Under the pieces are notes generated by a model that had not been told where the DNA came from, did not search any database, and saw nothing but the letters and a program-made list of their open reading frames with translations. Positions 54,610 to 64,000 of a stretch of DNA of 64,000 nucleotides are shown here, one piece after another; position 1 is the first letter of the stretch, and every line of letters begins with the position of its first letter. The translations under genes were made by a program, and so were the position numbers. The stretch is from Corticium candelabrum (Eukaryota > Porifera > Homoscleromorpha > Homosclerophorida > Plakinidae): NCBI RefSeq assembly GCF_963422355.1, contig NC_085093.1:8258618-8322617 (forward strand), read 5' to 3'.

Positions 54610-56712
54610 AATAATTGTGCAAATGATCAGCTGTTGATCAACAAGCTGCTTACCGAAAGCTGTAAGACCAGGCACAAGAGCTTGAGCATGGCTTGGGTGG
54701 ACTACCAGGAAGCCTATGACAGCGTGCCACACAGTTGGTTGCTCCAATGCCTTCAGCTGCATAAGATCAGTCCAGTCTTGTGCAGGTTCCTGTCATGTGT
54801 GATGAAGAATTGGAGGACATCGATGGTGCTTTCTTGCGGGAACAGTACGATCAAGACAAGGCTTATGCAGATCAGGAGGGGTATTTTCCAAGTTGACTCA
54901 CTTTCTCCACTTCTCTTCTGTATGGCTCTCAATCCTCTGAGGAAGGAGTTGAACAGAACCGGTTACGGCTACCGGATGACCACTGGGCATGGTGAGACTG
55001 CCAAACGTCAGCTCATCAGTCATCTACTTTACATGGATGATCTGAAGCTGTATGGCAGAAACTCTGATCAGTTGGATAGGTTGTTGCACACGGTTCGTAC
55101 CGTCTCTGATGACATCCAGATGAAGTTTGGTCTGGACAAGTGTGCTGTTGCCCACTTTGTCAACGGCAGACTATCTGGACACAACTCTGGAGTGACGGTA
55201 GGAAAAACGGATACCATCAACTGTCTGGAACCTGGTCAAGTCTACAAGTACTTGGGTGTAGATGAGAGTAACTGTATTCAGCACAGCATGATGAGGGAGA
55301 GACTCCGTCGTGAGTACTTCCGCAGACTGAAGGTGGTTCTCCTGACTGAGTTGTATGGTCGGAACAAGATTCTAGCCATCAATGGGTTTGCAGTATGGTT
55401 CTCACTTACGGTTTTGGCGTCATTCATTGGGGGTGCACGGACCTGCAGCGGCTCGATCGACGGACCAGAAACTCCTCTCTATGTACGGTGTCCACCATTC
55501 TTCTGCAGACGTTGACCGACTGTATGCTCCTTGCAGTGATGGGGGTAGGGGGTTACAACAGATTGAGTCGACATATCAATCTTGTATTGTGAGGCTGAAC
55601 TGTTACCTTGCTGACAGTTCTGATTCTTTCATACAGATGATACTGGAGTGTGACTCCGGAAAATCTTCACACTCGATCAAGCGCATGGCTTGTCGCTTTA
55701 CTGCACAGCTGCGGAGAAGTCTTGCTTCGGACGACAAGTTGCAGAGCTTACACAGGAAATGCATCCATCTCGGTTGAAGGTGGCTTCGAGCAAGCGCCTG
55801 AAACAGATGCGAGACATTACCGTACGTGTTGCAGTTCTCTTGCTGTGCGGTCCTGGAACAGGAAGTCTATGCACCGGCAGTATCGCCGTCTCACTGAGCA
55901 ACCGCCTGTGGACATGAAAGAGACCTACGGATGGCTAAAGGCAGCGAATCTTCCTGCTGCAACTGAGGGACTGGCTGTTGCTGCTCAAGACCAAGCTCTT
56001 CGGACTCGGTACTATGAGCGCAAGATTCTACATTATGATGTCAGTTCTACTTGTCGCATGTGCAGTGTAGGCCTGGAAACAGTCGACCACATTGGGGCAG
56101 GCTGTAGTGCTTTGGCACCACGGACTACACTGATCGACACAATCAGGTGGCCTCCATCATTCACTGGGATGTTTTGTCGTCATTTTGGGGTTCCAGTGGA
56201 GAGCAGATGGTACCGGCATCATCCTGATAGGCTTGTGGAGACAGATGACATTACTATGATGTGGGATACCACCATCCCCACTGCCAGGAAGATCAAAGCC
56301 AATCGTCCAGACATCTGTCTCAGAAATAACAAGACAAACACTTGTCTACCTATTGATATCAGCTGTCCTGCTGATGGCAACATTGGCAGGAAACATGCGG
56401 AGAAGTTGGCGAAGTACAGCGACTTGCGAGTGGAGATAAGCCGCATGTGGCATTGTCGAACACTGGTGGTTCCGGTGGTCTTGGGAGCTTTGAGCACAGT
56501 GCACGCAGGTATTGCACGGCGGCTGGACATTATTCTAGGTCATCACAACCTGCAGCACTTACAGAAAACAGTGCTTCTGGGATCTGCTCGGATCCTTCGT
56601 AAAGTCATGTCTTCTTTCTAGACAGCCGTGATGGTCTAAGTACTTCTGAAGCAGGGTTTGCTTCTGGTACTTGTAATAGACTTTACAAACCAGACTGATC
56701 TGGTTGAGCACG
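54610..56712 (+). pseudogene. Family C R2-like (RLE-type) retrotransposon, 5'-truncated and frameshifted
   Basis: It begins within the RT domain (DQLLINKLL, then LSMAWVDYQEAYDSVPHSWL with the catalytic Asp). QVDSLSPLLFCMAL stands where QGD is usual, followed by the YMDD box (LLYMDDLKLYGRN). After 55380 the frame shifts twice (to the 55382-55777 frame, then 55650-56621). The end holds the CCHC knuckle (CRMCSVGLETVDHIGAGC) and the restriction-like nuclease (RPDICLRNNKTNTCLPIDIS). The 3' UTR ends in (AAT)n at 56715-56735. No N-terminal zinc fingers remain. Confidence 0.82.
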
Positions 56713-56735
56713 ACAATAATAATAATAATAATAAT

Positions 56736-57143
56736 CGCCGAGGCTTAGTGGTTAGCGACAATGGCTACCACTCCATGGTTTGGGAGTTCAAACCCCAGTG
56801 ACGACTGTAAATTTATGAAACTTGTTGTCTTTCTCATGTTTCTCTAGCTTTATCCACGAGACTATGACTCGTTTCAGTCGTTGGGGAGTTTCTGTGGTCT
56901 GGCGAACGGTCCGTTGACGATGACATTCAGTTTTCCGGGTGGTCATTGATATCCACTAGACGTGCTGTCTCGATTTTCGCGGTCACCGTAATGCCTGCAA
57001 TCTATATCGAATTGGCTAGTCATTGACCGCCGTGTGGACTACACAGAAATATGTGCCCTGCTGGGCTCACCTGCCGGTTGGTGGGCTCCCAGGTGGAGGT
57101 AAAGACCCCACTTGCCCATCATGGAGGGACATAACGACACATA
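56736..57143 (+). mobile_element. tRNA-like SINE, copy 2 with intact pol III boxes
   Basis: It opens GCCGAGGCTTAGTGGTTAGC (A-box-like) and has GGGAGTTCAAACCCC (B box) at about 56784, the spacing of a tRNA gene. A conserved ~330-bp body follows. It starts right after the (AAT)n tail of family C. It cannot be a functional tRNA because the stems do not pair fully. Confidence 0.7.
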
Positions 57144-57184
57144 ATTGCCGAGCGTAGCGAGGCTTCTAATCCGGGTCTCACAAC

Positions 57185-57225
57185 AGAAACGAGCATGGTC
57201 CTATATGGGTCTCCATCGAGCTTCT

Positions 57226-57266
<41 letters not shown>

Positions 57267-57270
57267 GAGC
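57185..57270. repeat. Short dispersed repeat plus (TA)n
   Basis: ATATGGGTCTCCATCG..CT.CTGGTATATATA at 57205-57240 recurs at 59638-59675. (TA)n follows to 57266. The unit stands before both the CR1-like and the family D elements. Confidence 0.6.
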
Positions 57271-57773
57271 TCCAATGCCCGGGTAATAGTTTAATCACAC
57301 AAATTACTGATTTGCAGACACTGTTTGCTATTAATGACAGACAGACAGACAGGTCGCCTTTATAGGTAGAGATTATAGCAGAAAGTATCTAAAAATGCGT
57401 TTGATGGTTGGAGAGGCAGAGGGGTGTAGCACGTCACGTACAGTTTGTATAGAGAATCGTTTACTGTCGCTAATTAGCCGTGGTGTAAGTGCTTTTACCG
57501 TTTAGTAGCAGCCAGACAGAATTCTCATTCATAGTTATATCACGTTCAATTGCCGTTTCCAAAATCCTATTGATTGGATGAGCGATTGGTTGAAGCCATT
57601 TAGACTTGGACGTTGCTGCCGTTGCGACGAACAGGTATATCGAACTTGGCATCTATTCGACACGTGTCCAGTTTCAAGAAATCTCGTTGATTGGATTATT
57701 GATCCGTTGAAGCCATTTCGACAGTCTCGTTGCGGAGAACAGGTGTATCGAACCTGACATCTATAATTTCGAC

Positions 57774-59410
57774 GTGAATCCCGTAACGTGCAAGTCACGT
57801 GTGGACGTTAAGAAGGCTTGTGGTGCAGATGGAATTGAAGCGCGTTTTCTCAAAGCGGGCGACTGTGCAATTGCAGCCTCACCTGCTGATTTATTTAATG
57901 TCTCCCTTTACACTGGGAAGGTCCCTAATGACTGGAAATGTTCAAGGGTTACTTCGGTTTTCAAGTCTGGTGATAGAAGTGACCCCGTTAATTATCGCCC
58001 AGTATCGTTACTATCATCCGTTTCAAAGTTATTGGAGCACTTTGTTTTCTGTCAGCTGAATTCATTTTTGGAATCTAAGTCGCTTATTCCGGAGTCACAG
58101 TATGGTTTCAGGAAAGACAGCTCTACCCAGGATGCTGTGGGAATCCTAGCAGATAACCTCCTAGAAGCAAAGGATAATCGCCGTTGCTCTGGTGTAGTCT
58201 TTCTTGACTTGCGTAAGACTTTTGACACTGTGAACCATCAATGTCTACTTAGAAAGTTCGCCAAATATGGGGTGGTAGGTAATGGTCATAAGTAGCTGTC
58301 AAATTATCTATTGGATCGTTGGCAGTTTGTCCAAGTTGGAGATTTGAAGTCAGTTCGGTCTCGCTGCTTGAGAGGAGTTCATCAAGGTTCAATACTTGGG
58401 CCACTAGTATTCAATTTCTACACAAGTGACCTTCCTTTGGGTGATTTACGTTCTTCAGTCATTTCATATGCTGATGACACCTGTCTTTCTGCATCTGGTG
58501 ATTCCTATAATGATGTGTTGTCTGTTCTTCAAATTGATGTTAACTTATTATCAGCCTGGTTCAGAGACAATTTGATGATGCTAAATGGAAAGAAATCGAA
58601 ATTGGTTCTATGTCGAAAATTTCGTGATACAATTGATCGTTCTTCTTTATCAATTACTGTGGATGACGTTGCTCTCAAACCAGTAGACTCTGAAAATATC
58701 TGGGTGTTATTTTCGATCACAATCTGAATTGGCGTTCCCATTTGAGTTCCGCTCTGAAGAAAGTTGCACGAAAATTAGGCGTTTTATACAGGTCATTCAA
58801 ATTACTCAATGTTCCTGCTCGTGTGGCGTTTGTGCGATCGATTATTCAACCGGATCTTGACTACTGTTCTTCTATTTGGAATGATGGTTCTGCTAGTATT
58901 TCGGATAGGCTTCAGAGAATCGAAAAGAGATGTCTACGAGCCCTCGATGGTCGTCGTGGTAGGGAGCCCACTGGTAATATTTCACCTATCCTTGCAAAAT
59001 TTGGCCCGAGCACCTGCAAGACACGTCATGCTTTCTACTTAGGATTTCTAGCTCATCGTGGTTTCTATTCGCTGGCTCCCAGCGAAATTTGTTTTCGATT
59101 CGAGAAGGCGGACATCAGCAGCACGTATGGCACGCGTCTCTCAGCGTCAGGAGTCATCCTCTCACGGCCGCACACTGAAGCCCTGTGCCGTACCTTCTTC
59201 TATCGGGCCCAGTGTTTCTGGAACTTGCTCGGTTCCTCATTGAGAACAATTTCAAATAGAGTAGTGTTTAGATATCGTCTAAGGAACTATATCTGTATGC
59301 TTGATTAGATTTAGTGTAATTAATAGTGTAAATAGTTTCTTGTAAGCACAGTTCCTGGAAGATCGGCCACTGTGTCGAGGGATGCCCGTGGTAAAATAAA
59401 GTCTCAATCA
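57774..59410 (+). pseudogene. CR1/L2-like retrotransposon, 5'-truncated and broken
   Basis: The RT begins at CGADGIEARFLK and continues through SRVTSVFKSGDRSDPVNYRP, GFRKDSSTQDA, VVFLDLRKTFDTVNH (catalytic Asp; Thr where Ala is usual), a TAG stop at 58293, GVHQGSILGPLVF and SYADDTCLSA. A frameshift near 58700 moves the tail (58742-59308: KKVARKLGVLYRSF, IIQPDLDYCSSIWNDG) to another frame. The apurinic-type endonuclease is absent. The 3' end is AATAAAGTCTCAATCAATCAAA, as in L2-type tails. Confidence 0.82.
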
Positions 59411-59669
59411 ATCAAAATATCAATTTCAATGTCAGTAAATACCATACCACTGTCGTTACACAGGAATTGAGTGCATACCTAGACTGTACATCATGATTGC
59501 AATACGACGACTACCTATACCAGGCCTATATACTTATCTAGCTAGGAAGTTTGCATGTTTACTTCCATGACAGGGTTTCAACAAATACGTGTTGTCTAGC
59601 CAGGACTCGGCGTTTCAGTAGGAGAAATGGGCGTGGTCATATATGGGTCTCCATCGCGCTCTTGGTATA

Positions 59670-59697
59670 TATATAGATAGATAGATAGATAGATAGA
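59670..59697. repeat. (GATA)n at the 5' edge of family D
   Basis: About seven GATA units stand directly before TCCCGGATGT. Confidence 0.9.
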
Positions 59698-62600
59698 TCC
59701 CGGATGTGGCATGGCAGCTGGTCATGCTTGCTAACGTCTCTGGTTTCTGAGTGGTTCTGCCCTTAGAAGACGTCACAGCCATCCGTTATCACTATCGATT
59801 GTTGTTTATCTCTCTGTTTACTCTTCTTGCTGTCATCATCTAGCCGTTGTTATTCAAAATCATCGTCACTCTTACTACCGGCCAAATGTCCAAGCAAAGG
59901 TCCTGCCCGTTCTGCAACAAACTGTACGCTGTTCTTGGACGGCACATTCACTCTTGTCATGAGAGAAAAGGAAGGCCTTACTCCGAATTTATTGCCGGCC
60001 GTGGCGCATCTACTGTTCAGCTGTCTCCTCCAACTGTCAATGAAATCGTTGGACTCCATCTTGAAAGTTCCCGGATGAGTCTTGTTGCCGCCTCGCTTTC
60101 CCCGGAGCATGATAGCAATCACAGAGTAAGAGCCCCTTCTGTTAAATCAAGCGGAAGACATTTTGTTATGCGTTCATGCCCATCTTGTTTGAAGTCGTTC
60201 AAACGTTTAGATGTACATCTAAACCGGTCTTCCAAATGCTCTTACGTCAAATTGAGTACTGGTAATAATGCAATGTCTGAGCAAGCAATTACTGGGTCTA
60301 CTTCGTCCAATATTTTGACTGATGTTACCAGGTCTCCTAGAGGTGCTGCTTGTGCCCCAATGGAAAAAACCTCTTTTTCAGAACCTCCGGAAGTTCAAAA
60401 TCTTGGTAACAATACTACCGAATTCCCTCTTCTTCGACGCCTTAAACTTCCTACTTGTGATGATGAATGGAACACTGCTGACATTTATTTTGCTTCATCA
60501 GTTGTGCCTTTGGTATGTTCGTACATCGACCCAGATGAAGCAAATGACGTCTTAGTGAAAGGGATTTTCAACTATTTCAGCAACACCTTTGGCGTTTCTG
60601 CAAGCCAAAGAAAAAGAACAAAACGTCATGCTTCCAACCTTGCTCAACGTTTAAGGGTCGCAAAACGAGAAAACAGATTAGCTCAGAAGGCCCTGCGTCG
60701 TGCAAAGAAAACCCTCAACATGTCCAAGGATGATTTGTTATCTCTTGTTGCCGCCCTGCGGAAATCTGTGAGATCTCTTCAAAAAATGAAACGGCTGCAG
60801 ATGAAGGCAAATTTCCAAAGACAATCAAAATTCCAGCAGAGGGACATTTCGTCAAATTTTTGGAAATTTGCTAAACAAATCCTTCGTTCCGACCAAAATG
60901 AAGTCAGTCCTTCATTTACTCAGACAACTGCCTATGATTATTTTCGTTCCGCTTACTCTGCTTCGTCACCAAGAAATTGCTTTGACTACCCAGAGTGGCT
61001 GAAGCACAGAGATGCTCCATCCTTTCCAATGGGTGATCTTGTCATCACGGAAAAAGACATCTATGATAAAATCAAGTGTGCTCGTTCTGATTCGGCTCCT
61101 TGTCCTCTTGACCAAATTAGCTACAAGTTATTGAAACGATGTCCATCTTTGACTGTCGGTCTCCTGCACATCTACAATCTGTGCATTCAGCAATGCAGAG
61201 TTCCAAGACTATGGCAGTGTGCTGTCATAAAGTTAATTCCTAAACCAGGAAAAAGTATCCCTTCTGACCCGTCTACCTTCCGACCAATTGCTTTGACTTC
61301 TGTAGTTGGGAAGGTGTTCACGTCATTCATCAAAGACACTCTGTTTAAGCATCTCATATCTAATGGATATCTGGATACATCGATCCAAAAGGGGTTCATC
61401 AATCACGTCAGCGGGTGTCAAGAACATCAGTTCAAATTGGTGGAGGCTATCAGAGATGCGAAAGCCAATCAGCGGCTTCAAACCATTCTATGGATTGACT
61501 TGCGTAATGCTTTTGGAAGTGTTGATCATAACTTAATCCGCTTTGCAATGTCCCATTACAATTGTGGTGATATGGTGACAAATCTCATTTCCAATATATA
61601 TTGTGGTCTTCGCGCAGTCATTTGCACAGATGACTGGTGTACTTCCAATTTTCCTTATGAGGTCGGTGTATTTCAAGGGGATCCTCTGTCAGTGGCTATT
61701 TTTGACATGGTTTTCAACCTTTACACTGATGCTTTAGAATCTCTCGCTCCAACTTGTGCCTATCAGTTTTCGTCAGTGGCTCAAAACTCTTTCTTGTGTA
61801 GTTTTGCTGATGACGCCGTCGTAGTCACAAGAGGTCCACATGAAATTAATGCTGTGTGCAAGCGAACAGACCAATTCCTCGAATGGTCTGGCCTAGAAGT
61901 CAATGCAGCAAAATGTTCAACTTTTTCACGTCGGAGGCTGATTCATCCAACTGTCTTTGACCCGGAAATCTCTATACAAGGGCAAAAGATTCCATTCTTG
62001 TCACACAAGAAAAGCTACAAGTACTTGGGTCTTCCAATTGCGTCTGATCTGTCTCATGCCGACATTTCAAGAGAGCTTCTGGAGACTACTAAGAATTTAT
62101 TGAATAAAGTCGATCAAACAGCCGTTTCCCGAATGAATAAATGTCTTCTCTATAAGAGAGCGGTGCTACCGCGGCTTTCATGGTTACTGAGCATTGCATC
62201 TATTCCTTTGTCATGGATCGAGCAATCATTGGACAGTGTAGTCACGAAATTCTTAAAAAAATGGGTCGGTCTTGCTCATTCAGCAGCTGTCTCTCGCCTT
62301 TTCCTTAACACCAAGAACGGCGGCCTCCAACTTGGCCAACCGTCAGATTCTTTCAAGAGACTACAGTCTTGCAACCTGCTTCGATTTACTAAATCAAATG
62401 ACGAATGCTTGAGAGCCCTGGCAACTATAAAGATTTCAAGAGAGACTGAGTTGTCATCAACCAGATTTAGTGCCGGCAGTTTCTTGGCAACTCTTGATAC
62501 TTCGCCTGGGTGCCTGCAATCAAAAATAAAGAACATCAAAAAGACGATTACGGAATCATCAAATAATCGTCATTTGTCACATCTTACCTCCCTGTCTGTA

Positions 62601-63490
62601 CAAGGTCAAGCGGCTCGATTCAAGGACGTGGAAGCTGAGCACTTTGCCTTGTCCCTAAAATCTCTACCCGATGACTTGTTCAAATGGGCAATAAATGGAC
62701 TCCAGAACACCCTCCCATCAGCAACCAACTTACAGTTGTGGAAGAAAATTTCGTGCAATCAATGTCCTCTCTGTCACCAACCCCAATCGCTGTGCCACGT
62801 GCTAAATGCATGTCCCAGTCTACTTGATCGAGGTTTGTACAAACAGAGACACGACAATACGCTGAGACTATTTGTGGACTTTCTAAAACGTCATCTTAGT
62901 CAACAGTTTTCCATAGTAGCCGACCTACCAGAATCAGTATACAATTTTCCTGTCGATATAACCTGTACCTGCCTTCGTCCAGACATTGTTGTTTGGAATG
63001 CCGTCCTCAAAAAGGCCTGGATGCTTGAGCTGTCGGTCCCATTCGAAACAGTCGTGGAAGAAACGAAGGCCCGGAAAGAACGCCGCTATGCCCAACTTGT
63101 CAAAGATGCTAACCATCAGTATAAGACGGAGCTTTTGCATCTCTTGGTTGGGTCGAGAGGATTGATTTTTCCTGAAACTCGACGAGCAGTCTGCATGTTG
63201 TGCAAGCCTCTTCAACGCGACTTGGACGATCTGTTTCAAGCTGTCATTCATTCCACCCTGAAAGACTCTTTTCGATGCTGGTTGGCAAGAAGAGACAACA
63301 TCTCTTAACTTAAAAGTGTTTTTTTTTGTTGTTGTAATTTCTGCTTTTAATCATTTGTGATGTATAGTCTTCGACTGGACCTCTACATAGTACTCCAGAA
63401 CTCTACTTCTGTTATAGTGCTACCAGTCCTGTAGACGCTTATTGTACTGTATCGTTCGGTATATTACAATAAAGGACCTTCCCATATTAT
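59698..63490 (+). mobile_element. Family D non-LTR retrotransposon, apparently complete
   Basis: It runs from CCCGGATGTGG after the GATA tract to the AATAAAGGACCTTCCC polyadenylation end, with a ~190-bp 5' UTR, one intact ORF and a ~180-bp 3' UTR. TA-rich sequence flanks both sides, and no clean target duplication could be read. Confidence 0.7.
59886..63308 (+). CDS. Family D polyprotein: zinc fingers, reverse transcriptase, RLE nuclease (intact)
   Basis: It encodes 1140 residues from M at 59886 (an in-frame ATG at 59847 would add 13). Order: two N-terminal C2H2-like fingers (CPFC...HIHSCH near 7-25; CPSC...HLNRSSKC near 98-117), a basic coiled region (about 240-330), then RT with LIPKPGKS and FRPIALTSVVGKVF, catalytic WIDLRNAFGSVDH (about 535), VFQGDPLSVAIF and the FADD box (about 640). 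A thumb region, a CCHC knuckle (CPLCHQP...CHVLNAC near 960) and a restriction-like nuclease (LRPDIVVWN, then WMLELSVPFE) follow. This order is that of R2/R4/NeSL-type LINEs, which nick a target site and prime reverse transcription there. No stop or frameshift was seen, so it may be active. Confidence 0.88.
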   Translation: MSKQRSCPFCNKLYAVLGRHIHSCHERKGRPYSEFIAGRGASTVQLSPPTVNEIVGLHLESSRMSLVAASLSPEHDSNHRVRAPSVKSSGRHFVMRSCPSCLKSFKRLDVHLNRSSKCSYVKLSTGNNAMSEQAITGSTSSNILTDVTRSPRGAACAPMEKTSFSEPPEVQNLGNNTTEFPLLRRLKLPTCDDEWNTADIYFASSVVPLVCSYIDPDEANDVLVKGIFNYFSNTFGVSASQRKRTKRHASNLAQRLRVAKRENRLAQKALRRAKKTLNMSKDDLLSLVAALRKSVRSLQKMKRLQMKANFQRQSKFQQRDISSNFWKFAKQILRSDQNEVSPSFTQTTAYDYFRSAYSASSPRNCFDYPEWLKHRDAPSFPMGDLVITEKDIYDKIKCARSDSAPCPLDQISYKLLKRCPSLTVGLLHIYNLCIQQCRVPRLWQCAVIKLIPKPGKSIPSDPSTFRPIALTSVVGKVFTSFIKDTLFKHLISNGYLDTSIQKGFINHVSGCQEHQFKLVEAIRDAKANQRLQTILWIDLRNAFGSVDHNLIRFAMSHYNCGDMVTNLISNIYCGLRAVICTDDWCTSNFPYEVGVFQGDPLSVAIFDMVFNLYTDALESLAPTCAYQFSSVAQNSFLCSFADDAVVVTRGPHEINAVCKRTDQFLEWSGLEVNAAKCSTFSRRRLIHPTVFDPEISIQGQKIPFLSHKKSYKYLGLPIASDLSHADISRELLETTKNLLNKVDQTAVSRMNKCLLYKRAVLPRLSWLLSIASIPLSWIEQSLDSVVTKFLKKWVGLAHSAAVSRLFLNTKNGGLQLGQPSDSFKRLQSCNLLRFTKSNDECLRALATIKISRETELSSTRFSAGSFLATLDTSPGCLQSKIKNIKKTITESSNNRHLSHLTSLSVQGQAARFKDVEAEHFALSLKSLPDDLFKWAINGLQNTLPSATNLQLWKKISCNQCPLCHQPQSLCHVLNACPSLLDRGLYKQRHDNTLRLFVDFLKRHLSQQFSIVADLPESVYNFPVDITCTCLRPDIVVWNAVLKKAWMLELSVPFETVVEETKARKERRYAQLVKDANHQYKTELLHLLVGSRGLIFPETRRAVCMLCKPLQRDLDDLFQAVIHSTLKDSFRCWLARRDNIS

Positions 63491-63737
63491 ATATATGTGT
63501 GTACACACTAATCTCAAATTTCTCCTTCCCACGACCACGTTTCATGATAGGACCTACCTTAAAAATCGTTTCCGTGTCCGACTACAGATGAGTCTAGAGC
63601 TAGGTTTACAATATGACGCTGATGACGCCCGCGACGCTCGAAGACGGCGAGTAGGTGTCAAAATGCTGACGCTGACGCTGTACCATTTACACTAGCATTT
63701 GATGAGAGTCAACGACGATCCACTACGCGCATGCTCA
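63309..63737. other. Family D 3' UTR and a dispersed repeat
   Basis: The 3' UTR runs to AATAAAGG at 63470. A short TA/GT run follows. 63604-63697 is the inverted copy of the ~100-bp repeat at 50490-50592. Confidence 0.6.
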
Positions 63738-63980
63738 TCATAATCGTTTTCTTTTCCTGAGTTTCTCCCTCACCAAGTTGTCGCGGAGACGCTTCCACAC
63801 TAGTTGGCAGCCTGCTGCTGGGAGGCCAGTTTTTCGATGCGTTTTTTCAAGCGTTTTTCTTGTGCCTCTCATCTCTAAGCTACCATCTGCCCAAGCAGCC
63901 GTAGCAAATTTTTTTTTTGGGTCCACTTCACACACACATCCCGGATATATAGCCCGGATAAGTTTAAATTGCACGTGCAC
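63738..63980 (-). CDS. Possible MADF-like fragment
   Basis: The 80-codon frame ends with CQLVWKRLRDNLVREKLRKR, which resembles the C-terminal helix of MADF DNA-binding domains (W..LRD...RE). The N-terminal half does not match the domain well, and no partner exon or transposase is seen before the window ends. It could be a chance frame or an exon of a Harbinger-type element. Confidence 0.25.
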   Translation of the reverse strand: MHVQFKLIRAIYPGCVCEVDPKKKFATAAWADGSLEMRGTRKTLEKTHRKTGLPAAGCQLVWKRLRDNLVREKLRKRKRL

Positions 63981-64000
63981 GGTAGACCATTCTCACGTGC

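Overview
The window is nuclear DNA of an invertebrate animal: spliced genes with GT/AG introns, an animal-specific scaffold gene (CASKIN), several non-LTR retrotransposon families, cut-and-paste elements and long microsatellites. A sponge or another early-branching marine animal would fit, but the sequence alone does not settle the phylum.

Two host genes could be rebuilt exon by exon. A CASKIN orthologue runs on the minus strand from 44476 down to 12300 (21 exons, about 1161 residues: ankyrin repeats, SH3, tyrosine-motif linker, two SAM domains, proline-rich tail). All splice phases agree along its whole length. A USP1 orthologue runs on the plus strand from 44875 to 53171 (4 exons, about 561 residues, catalytic Cys and His present). 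The genes are divergent, with 398 bp between their start codons, so they probably share a promoter.

Nearly everything else is mobile DNA, much of it inside the long introns of these genes. From 1 to 10.2 kb lies a cluster of one retrotransposon family (here 'family A') whose copies, in both orientations, all sit in (CTA)n arrays. One copy is split by a 2.5-kb TTAA-flanked foldback element, which itself holds a smaller inverted-repeat element. CASKIN intron 10 (11 kb, within the SH3 coding sequence) holds a pogo-like MITE, a Tc1-type transposon inserted at the end of a LINE fragment, a degenerate 140-bp tandem array and a 'family B' relic. CASKIN intron 6 holds a tyrosine-recombinase relic and long (GT)n and (GGA)n tracts. 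CASKIN intron 1 holds a family B relic split by a foldback element with a 9-bp target duplication, plus several MITEs. USP1 intron 1 holds two inverted-repeat elements and another family B copy.

From 54 kb to the end is a retrotransposon block: a tRNA-like SINE on both sides of a broken R2-like element ('family C'), a broken CR1/L2-like element, and an intact 1140-codon endonuclease-bearing retrotransposon ('family D') with two N-terminal zinc fingers. Family letters are local labels. No CRISPR array, operon or rRNA was seen. Exon boundaries and family assignments come from reading the sequence and from remembered family features, not from database searches.
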